A stretch of DNA of 62,706 nt from CAYPEK01 sp964409645 (GTDB lineage: Bacteria > UBP15 > UBA6099): positions 1-62,706 of the forward strand of contig CAYPEK010000012.1 of assembly GCA_964409645.1 (NCBI GenBank), read 5' to 3'. The notes beneath the pieces are model-generated. The model did not search any database and was not told the DNA's origin. It saw only the letters and a program-made list of their open reading frames with translations. Shown here piece by piece: positions 26,301 through 35,650 of the stretch. A program made the position numbers and the translations under genes. Each line of letters opens with the position of its first letter. Positions within the stretch are counted from its first letter, which is position 1.

Positions 26301-28943
26301 ATGCGCAAAATCAGTTTCATCCTTGCAACCATTCTGATCTTTGCCTCCACCTCGTCTTTGGCATTCAACGCAAAATCCGGCCAGAACAACGGTGTCCCAT
26401 TAGGCGGAATCGGCGCCGGCGCGGTTGAAATCCTGCCGGACGGCAGATTCGCCAACATCACTATTAATAACAACAGAACAACCGACGAGAGAATCGATTT
26501 CGCAACGGGCTCGTTTTTTGCTGTCAGGATTGAACAAAACGGAGATTCGACGGCCCGGCTCCTTCAGACAAAAACCAATCTCGACATCTCCGCTGCCGTC
26601 GGCGATCCGCGTTTAATTCTCATGCCGGAAGACACAATTTTATACAATGGTCTCTATCCGGAAGCGGATATCAATTACAGAATCCCCGTAACTCCGGTAA
26701 AAATCAATTTGAAAGCATTTTCGCCCGTAATTCCGGGTGATATGGACTCGTCCCAGATGCCGGCCGCCGTTTTTTCGTTCACCGTATCCAACCCTTCGGA
26801 CGACTCGGCCGACGTCTCGATGCTTTTCTCATGGGAAAACCTCAACGGTTGCTTCGGCAAAATCAAACGCTCCGGTCGCTATCCGGCCAAGTTGCTGAAA
26901 GACAATACAGGTGGCGCAGTCTCCGGCATTCAGATGAGCTACTCCAAAAAAATGATGGAATCCTACTGGGGCAGCTACGCAATCGTAGCGGACTGCCCCG
27001 GCGGCACAACAAGCGCGCTGATGTGGGACCCCGCTTCGCCGGACGGCACAACCACGCTTTGGAACAAATTCACCGCCGATGGAACTCTCGATCAGGACAT
27101 AGACCCGCAGGCCGGCCTTTTTTCCGGCGCACTCTCATGCAAAGTGCCCCTGAAGCCCGGTGAGTCCACCGAAATAGCCTTTTCGCTCGCGTGGCATTTC
27201 CCCGACTATTACGCCGGGAACGTGTTGGAAGGCATCAACATGGGGAATTACTATTCAACGATATGGCCGAACGCCGCTGAGACCGCCTCGACCGCTTTAA
27301 GAAACAGAAAAGAATATCTCGCCGAAGTTGACGGCTGGCACAAGCGAGTCACCGACTCCACCCTGCCGGAATGGCTCGAACAGATGCTGATCAACAACCT
27401 GTATGTATTCACGACCAACACGCTCCGGGCAAATGACGGCAGATACTCGATAATGGAAACTCCGTACGGGCCGATGATGGGCACGCTCGACCAGCGTTTC
27501 TACAGTTCTATCGCCACCCTGCTCTTCTTTCCGGAACTCGAAACCGCCGAAATGAATCTTTTCGCCGACACGCGCAACCCGAACGACGCGGGACGAATCT
27601 ATCACGACCTCGGGCGCGCGCGCTTTGACAAGCCGAGCACGGGCACTACCGAAAAACGATGGACAGACCTCAACCCGAAGTTTGTACTGATGGCACTCAG
27701 AAATTACGAATGGACCGGTGACCGCGCCGAACTCGTCCGGCTCTACCCGAAGCTCAAGGATGTCATGCAGTTCACACTCAATCAGGACGAGGACGGGGAT
27801 CTGTTGCCAGACCAGCACGGCCGCTCCACAACCTACGACGACTGGGCTTTCTACGGCGCGAACAGTTACTCCTCCGGTCTGTGGCTCGCCGCGCTTCAGG
27901 CGTACCCACTAATTGCGGATATAATGGACGATCCGGCCGAGGCGGAAAAATACAGATCTATCACTCCGCTCGCAGCCCAGTTTTTCGAAGACAAACTCTG
28001 GGACGAGGACGCCGGCTATTACATTCTCTTCAACGATGAAGCCCTCCCCGACGGCGGCGACATACCTTCGATCAGTCGAGCCTCCCACGACGGCCAACTC
28101 GCGGGCCAGTGGTACGCCGATTTCCTCTATCTCGGCAGACTGTTCCCGCAGGAGCACATCGACAAGACGGTCGAGTCCATCGGCAAAATCAACCAGCGCG
28201 ATTACGGAGTTGCCAAAGGGCTAAATCAGGACGGATCTCCAGTGCCGAATCCGACGTCTGAAAACTGGTGGTCGGAATCTGAAAACGGCTGGCCGCACTA
28301 CGAAACATGCCATTACGCGTCGCTTGCGATCTATAACGGCCACACGGACAACGGCCTCGAATCCGTCAAGAAAGTTTACGACAACGTACACGAACTCTAC
28401 GGACTGCCTTGGAATCAGCCTCTGAGATGGGACCTTACGAAAAACGGCACTTACGGCTGGGGAGCGGACAGATACATGACTTCGCCGGGCATCTGGCACG
28501 TTCTGCTCGCGCTCGAAGGTTTCAGCATAGACATACCGGGACAGTCGATACGCATCCTTCCACGACTTCCCTCACACACGGAAACTCTCTCGGCCCCGTT
28601 GCGGACTCCAAAGTCGTGGGGCCGTCTCGACTACTCGGAAGAAAACAGCAAGGAAACATCGCTCCAAACCACAAGGATCAGTTTTGATTCGCCCGTGATT
28701 GTACGCGAAATAGTTGTGAACGCGCCGCGCGCGGGCCTCGAAGCTGGAGTTAAGATTACCGCGCCGGACGGGAGTCAGGCGAGCCTCGACCTGCACCGCC
28801 TTTCGAGCGGCAATCTCGATGAACTCGTTCTTTCGCTCGGCGCTCCTGTCGAGATTGGCCCGGACGGCCTCCTTATCGAAGTAGCTGGCCGGGTTCCGCA
28901 ACCACAACCGGAAACGCAAATGAAAATGAAAAAAAAGAAATAA
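26301..28943 (+). CDS. Exported GH116 beta-glycosidase (glucosylceramidase family, DUF608)
   Basis: A signal peptide (MRKISFILATILIFASTSSL) precedes the N-terminal domain opening with GVPLGGIGAGAVE, the mark of GH116. In the (alpha/alpha)6 C-terminal domain, E386 in YSIMETPYGPMMGTLDQRFY aligns with the nucleophile of human GBA2, and D513 in TTYDDW with the acid/base. Family members are beta-glucosidases, beta-xylosidases and glucosylceramidases. The final 120 residues add a beta-sandwich ending in a lysine-rich tail. I choose the third in-frame ATG, correctly spaced from GGAG. First gene of the GH116-kinase-glycyl radical enzyme unit. Confidence 0.9.
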   Translation: MRKISFILATILIFASTSSLAFNAKSGQNNGVPLGGIGAGAVEILPDGRFANITINNNRTTDERIDFATGSFFAVRIEQNGDSTARLLQTKTNLDISAAVGDPRLILMPEDTILYNGLYPEADINYRIPVTPVKINLKAFSPVIPGDMDSSQMPAAVFSFTVSNPSDDSADVSMLFSWENLNGCFGKIKRSGRYPAKLLKDNTGGAVSGIQMSYSKKMMESYWGSYAIVADCPGGTTSALMWDPASPDGTTTLWNKFTADGTLDQDIDPQAGLFSGALSCKVPLKPGESTEIAFSLAWHFPDYYAGNVLEGINMGNYYSTIWPNAAETASTALRNRKEYLAEVDGWHKRVTDSTLPEWLEQMLINNLYVFTTNTLRANDGRYSIMETPYGPMMGTLDQRFYSSIATLLFFPELETAEMNLFADTRNPNDAGRIYHDLGRARFDKPSTGTTEKRWTDLNPKFVLMALRNYEWTGDRAELVRLYPKLKDVMQFTLNQDEDGDLLPDQHGRSTTYDDWAFYGANSYSSGLWLAALQAYPLIADIMDDPAEAEKYRSITPLAAQFFEDKLWDEDAGYYILFNDEALPDGGDIPSISRASHDGQLAGQWYADFLYLGRLFPQEHIDKTVESIGKINQRDYGVAKGLNQDGSPVPNPTSENWWSESENGWPHYETCHYASLAIYNGHTDNGLESVKKVYDNVHELYGLPWNQPLRWDLTKNGTYGWGADRYMTSPGIWHVLLALEGFSIDIPGQSIRILPRLPSHTETLSAPLRTPKSWGRLDYSEENSKETSLQTTRISFDSPVIVREIVVNAPRAGLEAGVKITAPDGSQASLDLHRLSSGNLDELVLSLGAPVEIGPDGLLIEVAGRVPQPQPETQMKMKKKK

Positions 28944-28983
28944 TAAGCTAACATTCTTCGTGTGTTATAGGCAGGAGATTAAA

Positions 28984-30405
28984 ATGAAATATATTATCGG
29001 AATCGACGTCGGAACCCAGAGTGTTAAAGCGGGCCTTATCAACCTCAACGATATGTCGATCGAGCGGGTCGCGTCGCGCGATTACCCCAGCGGTTCGCTT
29101 CAGGATCCGAACGTAATCTGGGAAGCAACATGTACAGCACTCCGCGAAATCACCGAATCCGGCCGCGGCGACTGTATCGAGGGCATCGGTCTTTCCGGCC
29201 AAATGCACGGCACAGTTCTGTACGATTCTAACGGAGACATAATCGGCCCGATAATCAACTGGCAGGATGAACGCGCCAACAGCCGCTCTGAATGCTTCGA
29301 CTGGAAAACCACCACCGAACAAATGACAGGGCTGATCGGCAACGATATATTCCCCGATCTCGGTATCGACGTCATGGCGAGCGGCTTTTTCGGCGCGACC
29401 CTTTTTCATCTCAAAGAACTTGAAAAGGATATCTTCGCGAAAGTCAGTCGCGCGTTGCTGCCCACGGATTTCATCCGGCTAAGGCTCACCGACGGCGGCG
29501 AATACGAAACAGATGTCACTAACGCGTTCAGCACGGGCGTCTTCAACACGAGAGAAAGCAAGTGGCACGAGGAATGCATCAGGCGGCTCGGGCTGCCGCT
29601 TTCGATCTTCCCGAAAGTCCGGCAACCGGGAGACGTCGCCGGCCCGGTCGGCCCTGTCGCTGCGAAACTGACCGGAATCCGACAGGGAACCCCGGTCACG
29701 GTCGGCGGCGGCGACAATCAGATGTCCGTCATTGGAAGCGGCGTTTTCTCCACCGATTCGCCTATTCTTATCAACATTGGAACAAGCGGGCAGATAAACG
29801 CTGTTATATCTAGGTATGTGAAAATCGACGGCGTGGACACGCGGAGTTTCATACGCGGCAATTTCCTGCTCGTCGGCCCCGGGATAAGCGGGGGAATATG
29901 CTATACGTGGCTCAGGAATCTGATTTTGGACGACCTGAGACTGATTAACGCGAAAATGGAAAGCGGCGACAGGCTTTTCTCGCTGCTCGACCAGCTCGCC
30001 GACAAGGTACCCGCCGGATGCGACGGCCTGAAATTCGAGCCGTTCCTGCGAGGCACACGCCGCGAGCCGCAGAAGCGTGCGGCCTTCGCCGGCATAGGGC
30101 ACTCGAATTTCACACTCGGGCACCGGGCGCGAGCGGTGATGGAAGGTGTTGTGGACGAAATGATTGGTTTTTATAATCATTTCGAAGGTGTAAAAGCTGC
30201 GCGGATGACCGGCGCTGGAAACGGGTTGGTCAAAAGCGATATCTGGTGTAGGATAGCCGCGATGAAATTCGGCCTCCCGCTCCAGATCACTGATTTTGAG
30301 AACGCGGTTTACGGTGCGGCGCTGGTCGCGGCCGAAGGCCTGAATATCGCAAAGATTGAAGATGGGCGTTTCGACTACGTTAAAACATACGATCCGGCCG
30401 GCTGA
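28984..30405 (+). CDS. FGGY-family sugar kinase, sedoheptulokinase-like
   Basis: The 473-residue protein has the N-terminal phosphate loop GIDVGTQSVK, LSGQMHGTVLYD, and the catalytic Asp D244 in TVGGGDNQMS. The SGQMHG motif is shared with xylulokinase. However INWQDERANSR, FSTGVFNTRESKW, NIGTSGQIN and the region around LGHRARAVMEG resemble sedoheptulokinase (WQDGR, GYFNT, TSVQ) more than XylB. It would phosphorylate a ketose in the cytoplasm. AGGAG precedes the ATG. The glycyl radical enzyme starts 26 bases later, so the two are likely one operon. Confidence 0.85.
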   Translation: MKYIIGIDVGTQSVKAGLINLNDMSIERVASRDYPSGSLQDPNVIWEATCTALREITESGRGDCIEGIGLSGQMHGTVLYDSNGDIIGPIINWQDERANSRSECFDWKTTTEQMTGLIGNDIFPDLGIDVMASGFFGATLFHLKELEKDIFAKVSRALLPTDFIRLRLTDGGEYETDVTNAFSTGVFNTRESKWHEECIRRLGLPLSIFPKVRQPGDVAGPVGPVAAKLTGIRQGTPVTVGGGDNQMSVIGSGVFSTDSPILINIGTSGQINAVISRYVKIDGVDTRSFIRGNFLLVGPGISGGICYTWLRNLILDDLRLINAKMESGDRLFSLLDQLADKVPAGCDGLKFEPFLRGTRREPQKRAAFAGIGHSNFTLGHRARAVMEGVVDEMIGFYNHFEGVKAARMTGAGNGLVKSDIWCRIAAMKFGLPLQITDFENAVYGAALVAAEGLNIAKIEDGRFDYVKTYDPAG

Positions 30406-30431
30406 TCGTATTTACTTCCAAGGAGATGCAA

Positions 30432-32825
30432 ATGAGCGATCACAAAAAAATACTCGATCCGAAAAGACTAAGCGGCTACATTAAAAATATCGCGGATCAG
30501 AATAACGAAATGACGCGGCTCGACGGATGGTTCCTCGCGAAGGAAATAATGATGGAGAGTCTTCAAAAGGATTCTTCGGGCAGCCCCGCCGCCGTTCAGG
30601 CGAGACTCCTCAACGAGGTCGCCGTAAAGCTACCAATTACGATTCGGAGCGGAGAGATTTTCGCCGGAACCGAAGCGGACGCTTTCGCGAGAAGCTACGC
30701 TCTTATCAATCCCGACTTCAAAATCCAGACTTTCGAAGGCTACTGCGACGAAGACGCTGTTTACAACGACATTAAACCCGACGGCACGGAGGTCACTGCC
30801 GAGCGGATAGAAAAAGTCCGCGTTTTCTGGCGCGAGCATCCGTTCGCCAAAAGCCTCACTGAAATCTACAAAAACACTGCTAAAGAAACCCGCGAGGTTA
30901 TTTATTTCGTCGAGCGCGTCACCGGCCATACAATTCCCGACTTCCGCGACGGAATGACAAAAGGCGTGAATGCCCTTATCGCGGAAATCGAGCAGAAGAA
31001 AGCCGCCGACGCAGCGCACGCGGACTATTATTCCGCGATGCAAGCCGCCCTCGGCGCATCCCTCAAACTGGCGAAACGCTACAGCGATCTCGCGGCCGAT
31101 ATGGCGAAAACCGAAAGCGACCCCGGCCGCAAGGCGGAACTCGAACTTATCGCTGAAACATGCAGTCGCATACCGGCCGAGCCCGCTCGGAATCTTTATG
31201 AAGGCATACAGTCGTTTATCATTCTCTGGCAGATGATGAACCTCGAACAGCTTCCGAACCCGTTCGCGTTTTCGATCGGCAATCTCGACCGCATCCTTCA
31301 GCCCTTCCTCGACATGGGCGGCGAGTCCCACGAGCTCGCTGTCGAACTTACCCGCCACCTGCTGGCCTTCTTCATGGTCGGCGACCGCAACTGGGCGATC
31401 TCGCAGAACATCATGGTCGGCGGCATGGATGAAAACGGCAACGACCTTACAAGCGAGATGACACATGTCGTCATGGAGGCGTTCGACCTCTCGAACTACT
31501 CGCAGCCCAACCTGTCCGTGAAAGTGCACACCGGCACTCCCGATTCCGTTTATTCGACAATAGCGAAATTCATGTTCAAATTCGGGCACAGCACACCGTC
31601 ATTCTTCAGCGATCCGACTATTTTCAGCGCGCTCGCGACAAAGCATATCGAAAAACAGGACATGCCTCTGTACGCCGCCGCCGGATGTCAGGAGCCCCTC
31701 ATCATGGGCATGGAATCCGCGAACACGACGAACAGTTGGCTCAACCTCGCGAAGATACTCGAACTTACGCTCAACGACGGCAAATCTCTCATCACCGGAA
31801 ATCAGATCGCGCCGGCATGGTCCGAGATCGGAATAAACGGATCGCCCCTGTCATCTTATGACGAAATCAAATTGGCCTATTACAAATACATCGAGTACTT
31901 TATCGCAAAAATGGTTGCCGCCGCGAACGGCTGCACGGAAGCGCTTGCGCTGCTCCCCGTTCCCTTCAAATCGGCTTTCATGGGCGGCCGTCAGACAGGC
32001 GCCGACATGCGCGATGTCCGCGAACAGGGCGTTAAATACAACGGCTCCGGCTGTCTCATCCACGGCCTCGGCACGGTTGCCGATTCACTGCTCGCGATCA
32101 AACATCTTTTCAAGGAAGGCCCGGCGCTCGGATTCGATCCGTCGAAACTTGTTGATGCGCTCCGCGCCAACTTCGACGGCTTCGGAGAAATGCGCGACTT
32201 CCTTAGAAACAAAACTCCGAAATTCGGAAACAACGACTACGAAGCTGATGTCGAAGCACTCGAACTTCAAGAGCGTGTGAGTCGGATGGTCAACGCGCAG
32301 AAGAACCCGCTCGGCAACGCCTTCTCCGCCGACTGGAGCACGCCGAGCACGAATATGCTCTACGGATACTGGACCGGCGCAACGCCCAACGGCCGCCTCG
32401 CCCGTGAGATCATGAGTTACGGCCTCGACCCCGAAATCACATCCGGAAGAAAAGGACTCCTCGCGCGAGTCGCTTCACAAGCGAAACTGAACTACGCGCT
32501 TATGTCCGGCGGCAGCGCGGTCGCACTCAGCATCAACCCGGACCCGCTTAAGGACTATTCACACGAAAAGAAAACACAATATCTAAAAGAAGTCATCACA
32601 GCCGTCTTCGGCTTCAACAACCCCGCCGAGCCGACATTGATGTACGCTTATTTCAACGTCTTCTCGCCGGAAAAACTAATGGACGTCGTTAAGAATCCGG
32701 ATAAATATCCCGAGCCCGTCATGGTCAGAATTCACGGCCAGTACGGCGATGCGCGTCATTTGTCGCCTGATATTATCGCCGGCGACATCATCCCGCGCCT
32801 CGACCCGATGTCCACATCGTTCTGA
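30432..32825 (+). CDS. Divergent glycyl radical enzyme (pyruvate formate-lyase superfamily)
   Basis: The 797-residue protein has the PFL-like domain: VKLPITIRSGEIFAGTEADA, VTGHTIPDFRDGMTKG, QPNLSVKVHTGTPDSVYS. The thiyl residue is C419 in AAGCQEPLIMG; GCxEP with E421 matches dehydratase-type enzymes. The glycyl loop is VMVRIHGQYGDARHLSPDII: G769 aligns ungapped with the radical glycine of RVxGY, but the following aromatic is Gln. The C-terminal distance (29 residues) is normal. No activase, microcompartment or aldehyde-handling gene is near. The partner kinase suggests a sugar- or polyol-derived substrate. I choose ATG 30432 because AAGGAG overlaps the earlier one. Confidence 0.88.
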   Translation: MSDHKKILDPKRLSGYIKNIADQNNEMTRLDGWFLAKEIMMESLQKDSSGSPAAVQARLLNEVAVKLPITIRSGEIFAGTEADAFARSYALINPDFKIQTFEGYCDEDAVYNDIKPDGTEVTAERIEKVRVFWREHPFAKSLTEIYKNTAKETREVIYFVERVTGHTIPDFRDGMTKGVNALIAEIEQKKAADAAHADYYSAMQAALGASLKLAKRYSDLAADMAKTESDPGRKAELELIAETCSRIPAEPARNLYEGIQSFIILWQMMNLEQLPNPFAFSIGNLDRILQPFLDMGGESHELAVELTRHLLAFFMVGDRNWAISQNIMVGGMDENGNDLTSEMTHVVMEAFDLSNYSQPNLSVKVHTGTPDSVYSTIAKFMFKFGHSTPSFFSDPTIFSALATKHIEKQDMPLYAAAGCQEPLIMGMESANTTNSWLNLAKILELTLNDGKSLITGNQIAPAWSEIGINGSPLSSYDEIKLAYYKYIEYFIAKMVAAANGCTEALALLPVPFKSAFMGGRQTGADMRDVREQGVKYNGSGCLIHGLGTVADSLLAIKHLFKEGPALGFDPSKLVDALRANFDGFGEMRDFLRNKTPKFGNNDYEADVEALELQERVSRMVNAQKNPLGNAFSADWSTPSTNMLYGYWTGATPNGRLAREIMSYGLDPEITSGRKGLLARVASQAKLNYALMSGGSAVALSINPDPLKDYSHEKKTQYLKEVITAVFGFNNPAEPTLMYAYFNVFSPEKLMDVVKNPDKYPEPVMVRIHGQYGDARHLSPDIIAGDIIPRLDPMSTSF

Positions 32826-32849
32826 TCTTCATAAGATACAATCAACACG

Positions 32850-32875
32850 GAGCGGCCTCACGGCCGCTCTTTTTT
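32850..32875 (+). terminator. Rho-independent terminator after the glycyl radical enzyme
   Basis: GAGCGGCC / GGCCGCTC stem (8 bp) with a TCAC loop, followed by six T residues. It closes the GH116-kinase-glycyl radical enzyme unit. Confidence 0.92.
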
Positions 32876-32910
32876 ATGTTATGATAATCATCGTGGCGCC
32901 GACAGGGCCA

Positions 32911-32916
32911 TATAAT
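32911..32916 (+). promoter_or_regulatory. -10 element for the large secreted protein gene
   Basis: A perfect TATAAT 19 bases before the ATG at 32936, just after a terminator. No -35 of standard form is seen at 16-18 bases. Confidence 0.4.
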
Positions 32917-32935
32917 TATAGTCTGGAGTGCAAAC

Positions 32936-35632
32936 ATGAGATATGTAACGCTTATCAGCAACTTGCTAAAATACGCGATATTTGCGGCAGTGTTCGCCAT
33001 AGTCTCCGCCTCCACGGGCGCGGAAGCAGCCCAAATTATCTATTTCAATGACTTCTCAAAAAGCGATCAAGGATGGAAAGGCAACGGATTCCTTCAGAAA
33101 GCCGGCATTTCACCGGACGGATTGAAACTAGTAGGGCTCGGAATCGGGCCGTTGCTTTCAAGCCCCGAAATCGAATGCCCGAAAAACGGATACGTCCTCG
33201 TTTCGTTCAAAATGAAATCCAAAGGCGACACGGCGGGCGCGGCATTCCTCGGTTCAAAATACGACGAGCGATCAAGAACACGCATTGCGATTAATCCCGA
33301 CGGCGAATGGCATGAGTATTCCCTCTTTCTCAAGCCGGCCGACGAAAATCCCCGACTTTGGATCGCACCGTTCGGAAACGACGGCAAAGCGACAATAGCA
33401 TGGGTTCGCATCGTCGATGCAACAGCCATCACACCGCCCGTGGGCACGAAACCTTCACGCGCGAAACCGGGGACAAAAGAGGCCGCGAGACTTAAGTCTG
33501 GAAATGCGGCTTTTGTCCAATACGCGGACGAATTCGATTCGTTCGCGGTTATTGCGGCAGGCAAGGAAACCGCATCAGGCGGCCGCGCCGACAGAATAGG
33601 CTTGCTGATCGGCGATACGCCCGAATGGCTTCCTCTGTCGGCAGCAAAATTCACTGTCAAAAAAACAAAAAGCTCCATCGATGCGGTCGCCGTATTAGAC
33701 GAATCCACAGGCGCGCGGCTTACACTCACAAGACACGTTTCTCCGGGTAATATTCCCGGATCTTTCGACGTTTCCGTGACTCTAAAATCCGACAGCGACC
33801 TCGATGTTGTTCATGTCCCATGGCTTACTCTCCTGCCCGGACTCGGCACATTCGGCGGAAGCAAAAAGCAGGCTCTCTTCGCCGGTCTCGAATACCTTGC
33901 CGACGAACCGAGCAGCAGCGAGGCCGATCTCCGTGGCGCACAGGCCGACCGGCACGCACCTGACAAGGTGAAGATCACATTCCCGCTCATGACAGTCTGC
34001 GCAAAGGGCGCATACGTCGGTGTTATATGGAACGAATCGCCGGACGTGGCGGCCGTTTTCGACTCGCCGGACAGGGCTTTCGGCTCCGGGTCGCATTTGA
34101 TCGCTCTCTGGGCGCCGGGAGTCGGCGCTGTCCGGCGCGAGAACGATCTTTACGCCTTCGATTCATTCACTCTTAAAGCAAACGAACCGGTTGCCGTAAA
34201 ATATACAATTATCGCGGGTGCGGGCGACAGTATCGTCCCGGCAGTAAAACAATATGTTGCCTTAAAGGGACTGCCTCAAGTCCCGAAGTTCCCCGGCGGC
34301 CTCGATGAAGCCGTCAAAATGCTCGCCCACGGCTGGCTCGACTCCGGGATCAGCGCGGACGGCAAGTGGCGCCATGCGCTCTGGGGCAGCAACTTCCCTC
34401 CGCAGATTTCAGCCGAATCGGCGGCGCTGATGATACAACTCGCCAACCTCACCGGCGATTCCGATCTTTCAAAGCGGCTTCGGACAGGCGCGGCGCGCGG
34501 GCTGGAAGTATCGACTCCTCAGGACCCGAACTTCCGCTCCGGTGTAAGCCATGTTCGTTTGCCGAAGGAGCAAATGCTTTTCGGCAATATATCCGAATTC
34601 CTTAAAGATTACACAGCAGGTCAGAGCACGATTGCAGGCCAGTTCGACGCACAAGGCATCAGAAGATATGTCGCTTCGCCCGGACGGCTCGATTATTCTT
34701 CCACCCACTTCGCCGACCACGCATCCGGCTACGGCGCCGCGGCACTTTTCCCGATGCTCGAAGCCGCATGGCTCTCCGGCGATCCCGCGCTCACAAAGAA
34801 ATCACTCTCACTTCTCGATATGCAGACCACCCTTTATAAAAACGCGGAGCCGCGCGGCGCTCAGACTTGGGAAATTCCTCTTCATACACCCGACATCCTC
34901 GCATCCGCATATCTCGTTAAAGCCTACGTTCTCGGCTATGCGATGACGGGCAAAAAAACGTATCTCGATGAAGCACGCTACTGGGCATGGACAGGACTGC
35001 CGTTCGTTTATTTGAGGCCGCCCGCGGAAGGCGCTGTCGGCGATTACTCGACAATCGCCGTTTACGGGGCGACAAGCTGGGAATCTCCGAACTGGATCGG
35101 ACTTCCGGTCCAGTGGTGCGGACTTGTTTATGCTTCCGCGCTGCATCAACTTGCGAAATATGACACGAGCGGCCCGTGGGCAAAAGTCGCTGAGGGAATC
35201 ACCGCGACGGGACTGCTCATGAGCTATCCGGCCGACGACGCAACACGCGGCGGACTGCTTCCCGACAGTTACAACCTGAAAACGCAAACGCGCAACGGCC
35301 CGGACATCAATCCCGGCACCGTTCAGGCGCACCTTACCGAGCTTTTCGGGAAGGGTAAACTTTACGATTTCACAAGACTTGCAAAACATGGTTGGCACAT
35401 CAGCGCCCCATGCAAAATCTCCGGCGTTAAAGAAGACACCCGCGACGCGCAGTTCAGCATCGCCGGCTTCGGCGGCGAAAGATATTCGGTGCTCGTATCG
35501 CTTATCGGCAAAAAGTCGCGCGCGGTGCTCGTCAACGGGCGTAAACACTCAGAATTCAAATACGACTCGGCCTTGAAGATTCTAATTATCGAAGGTCTCA
35601 AAGGCCCGGCGAAACTGGCGATCCAGAACTGA
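32936..35632 (+). CDS. Large secreted protein with CBM-like N-terminus and helical-toroid-like core
   Basis: I do not recognise this 898-residue family. A signal peptide (LLKYAIFAAVFAIVSAS, ending GAEAAQ) is followed by about 130 residues that look like a carbohydrate-binding beta-sandwich (YFNDFSKSDQGWKGNG, DGEWHEYSLFLK). Next comes a 250-residue beta-rich region, then about 350 helical residues rich in AxxWxSGDPALTKKSLSLLD-like repeats, reminiscent of (alpha/alpha)6 toroids in glycosidases and polysaccharide lyases. A short beta domain closes it. Catalytic residues cannot be assigned. The Gfo/Idh gene begins 18 bases later. Confidence 0.75.
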   Translation: MRYVTLISNLLKYAIFAAVFAIVSASTGAEAAQIIYFNDFSKSDQGWKGNGFLQKAGISPDGLKLVGLGIGPLLSSPEIECPKNGYVLVSFKMKSKGDTAGAAFLGSKYDERSRTRIAINPDGEWHEYSLFLKPADENPRLWIAPFGNDGKATIAWVRIVDATAITPPVGTKPSRAKPGTKEAARLKSGNAAFVQYADEFDSFAVIAAGKETASGGRADRIGLLIGDTPEWLPLSAAKFTVKKTKSSIDAVAVLDESTGARLTLTRHVSPGNIPGSFDVSVTLKSDSDLDVVHVPWLTLLPGLGTFGGSKKQALFAGLEYLADEPSSSEADLRGAQADRHAPDKVKITFPLMTVCAKGAYVGVIWNESPDVAAVFDSPDRAFGSGSHLIALWAPGVGAVRRENDLYAFDSFTLKANEPVAVKYTIIAGAGDSIVPAVKQYVALKGLPQVPKFPGGLDEAVKMLAHGWLDSGISADGKWRHALWGSNFPPQISAESAALMIQLANLTGDSDLSKRLRTGAARGLEVSTPQDPNFRSGVSHVRLPKEQMLFGNISEFLKDYTAGQSTIAGQFDAQGIRRYVASPGRLDYSSTHFADHASGYGAAALFPMLEAAWLSGDPALTKKSLSLLDMQTTLYKNAEPRGAQTWEIPLHTPDILASAYLVKAYVLGYAMTGKKTYLDEARYWAWTGLPFVYLRPPAEGAVGDYSTIAVYGATSWESPNWIGLPVQWCGLVYASALHQLAKYDTSGPWAKVAEGITATGLLMSYPADDATRGGLLPDSYNLKTQTRNGPDINPGTVQAHLTELFGKGKLYDFTRLAKHGWHISAPCKISGVKEDTRDAQFSIAGFGGERYSVLVSLIGKKSRAVLVNGRKHSEFKYDSALKILIIEGLKGPAKLAIQN

Positions 35633-35650
35633 AAATCGGAGGAAACACAT

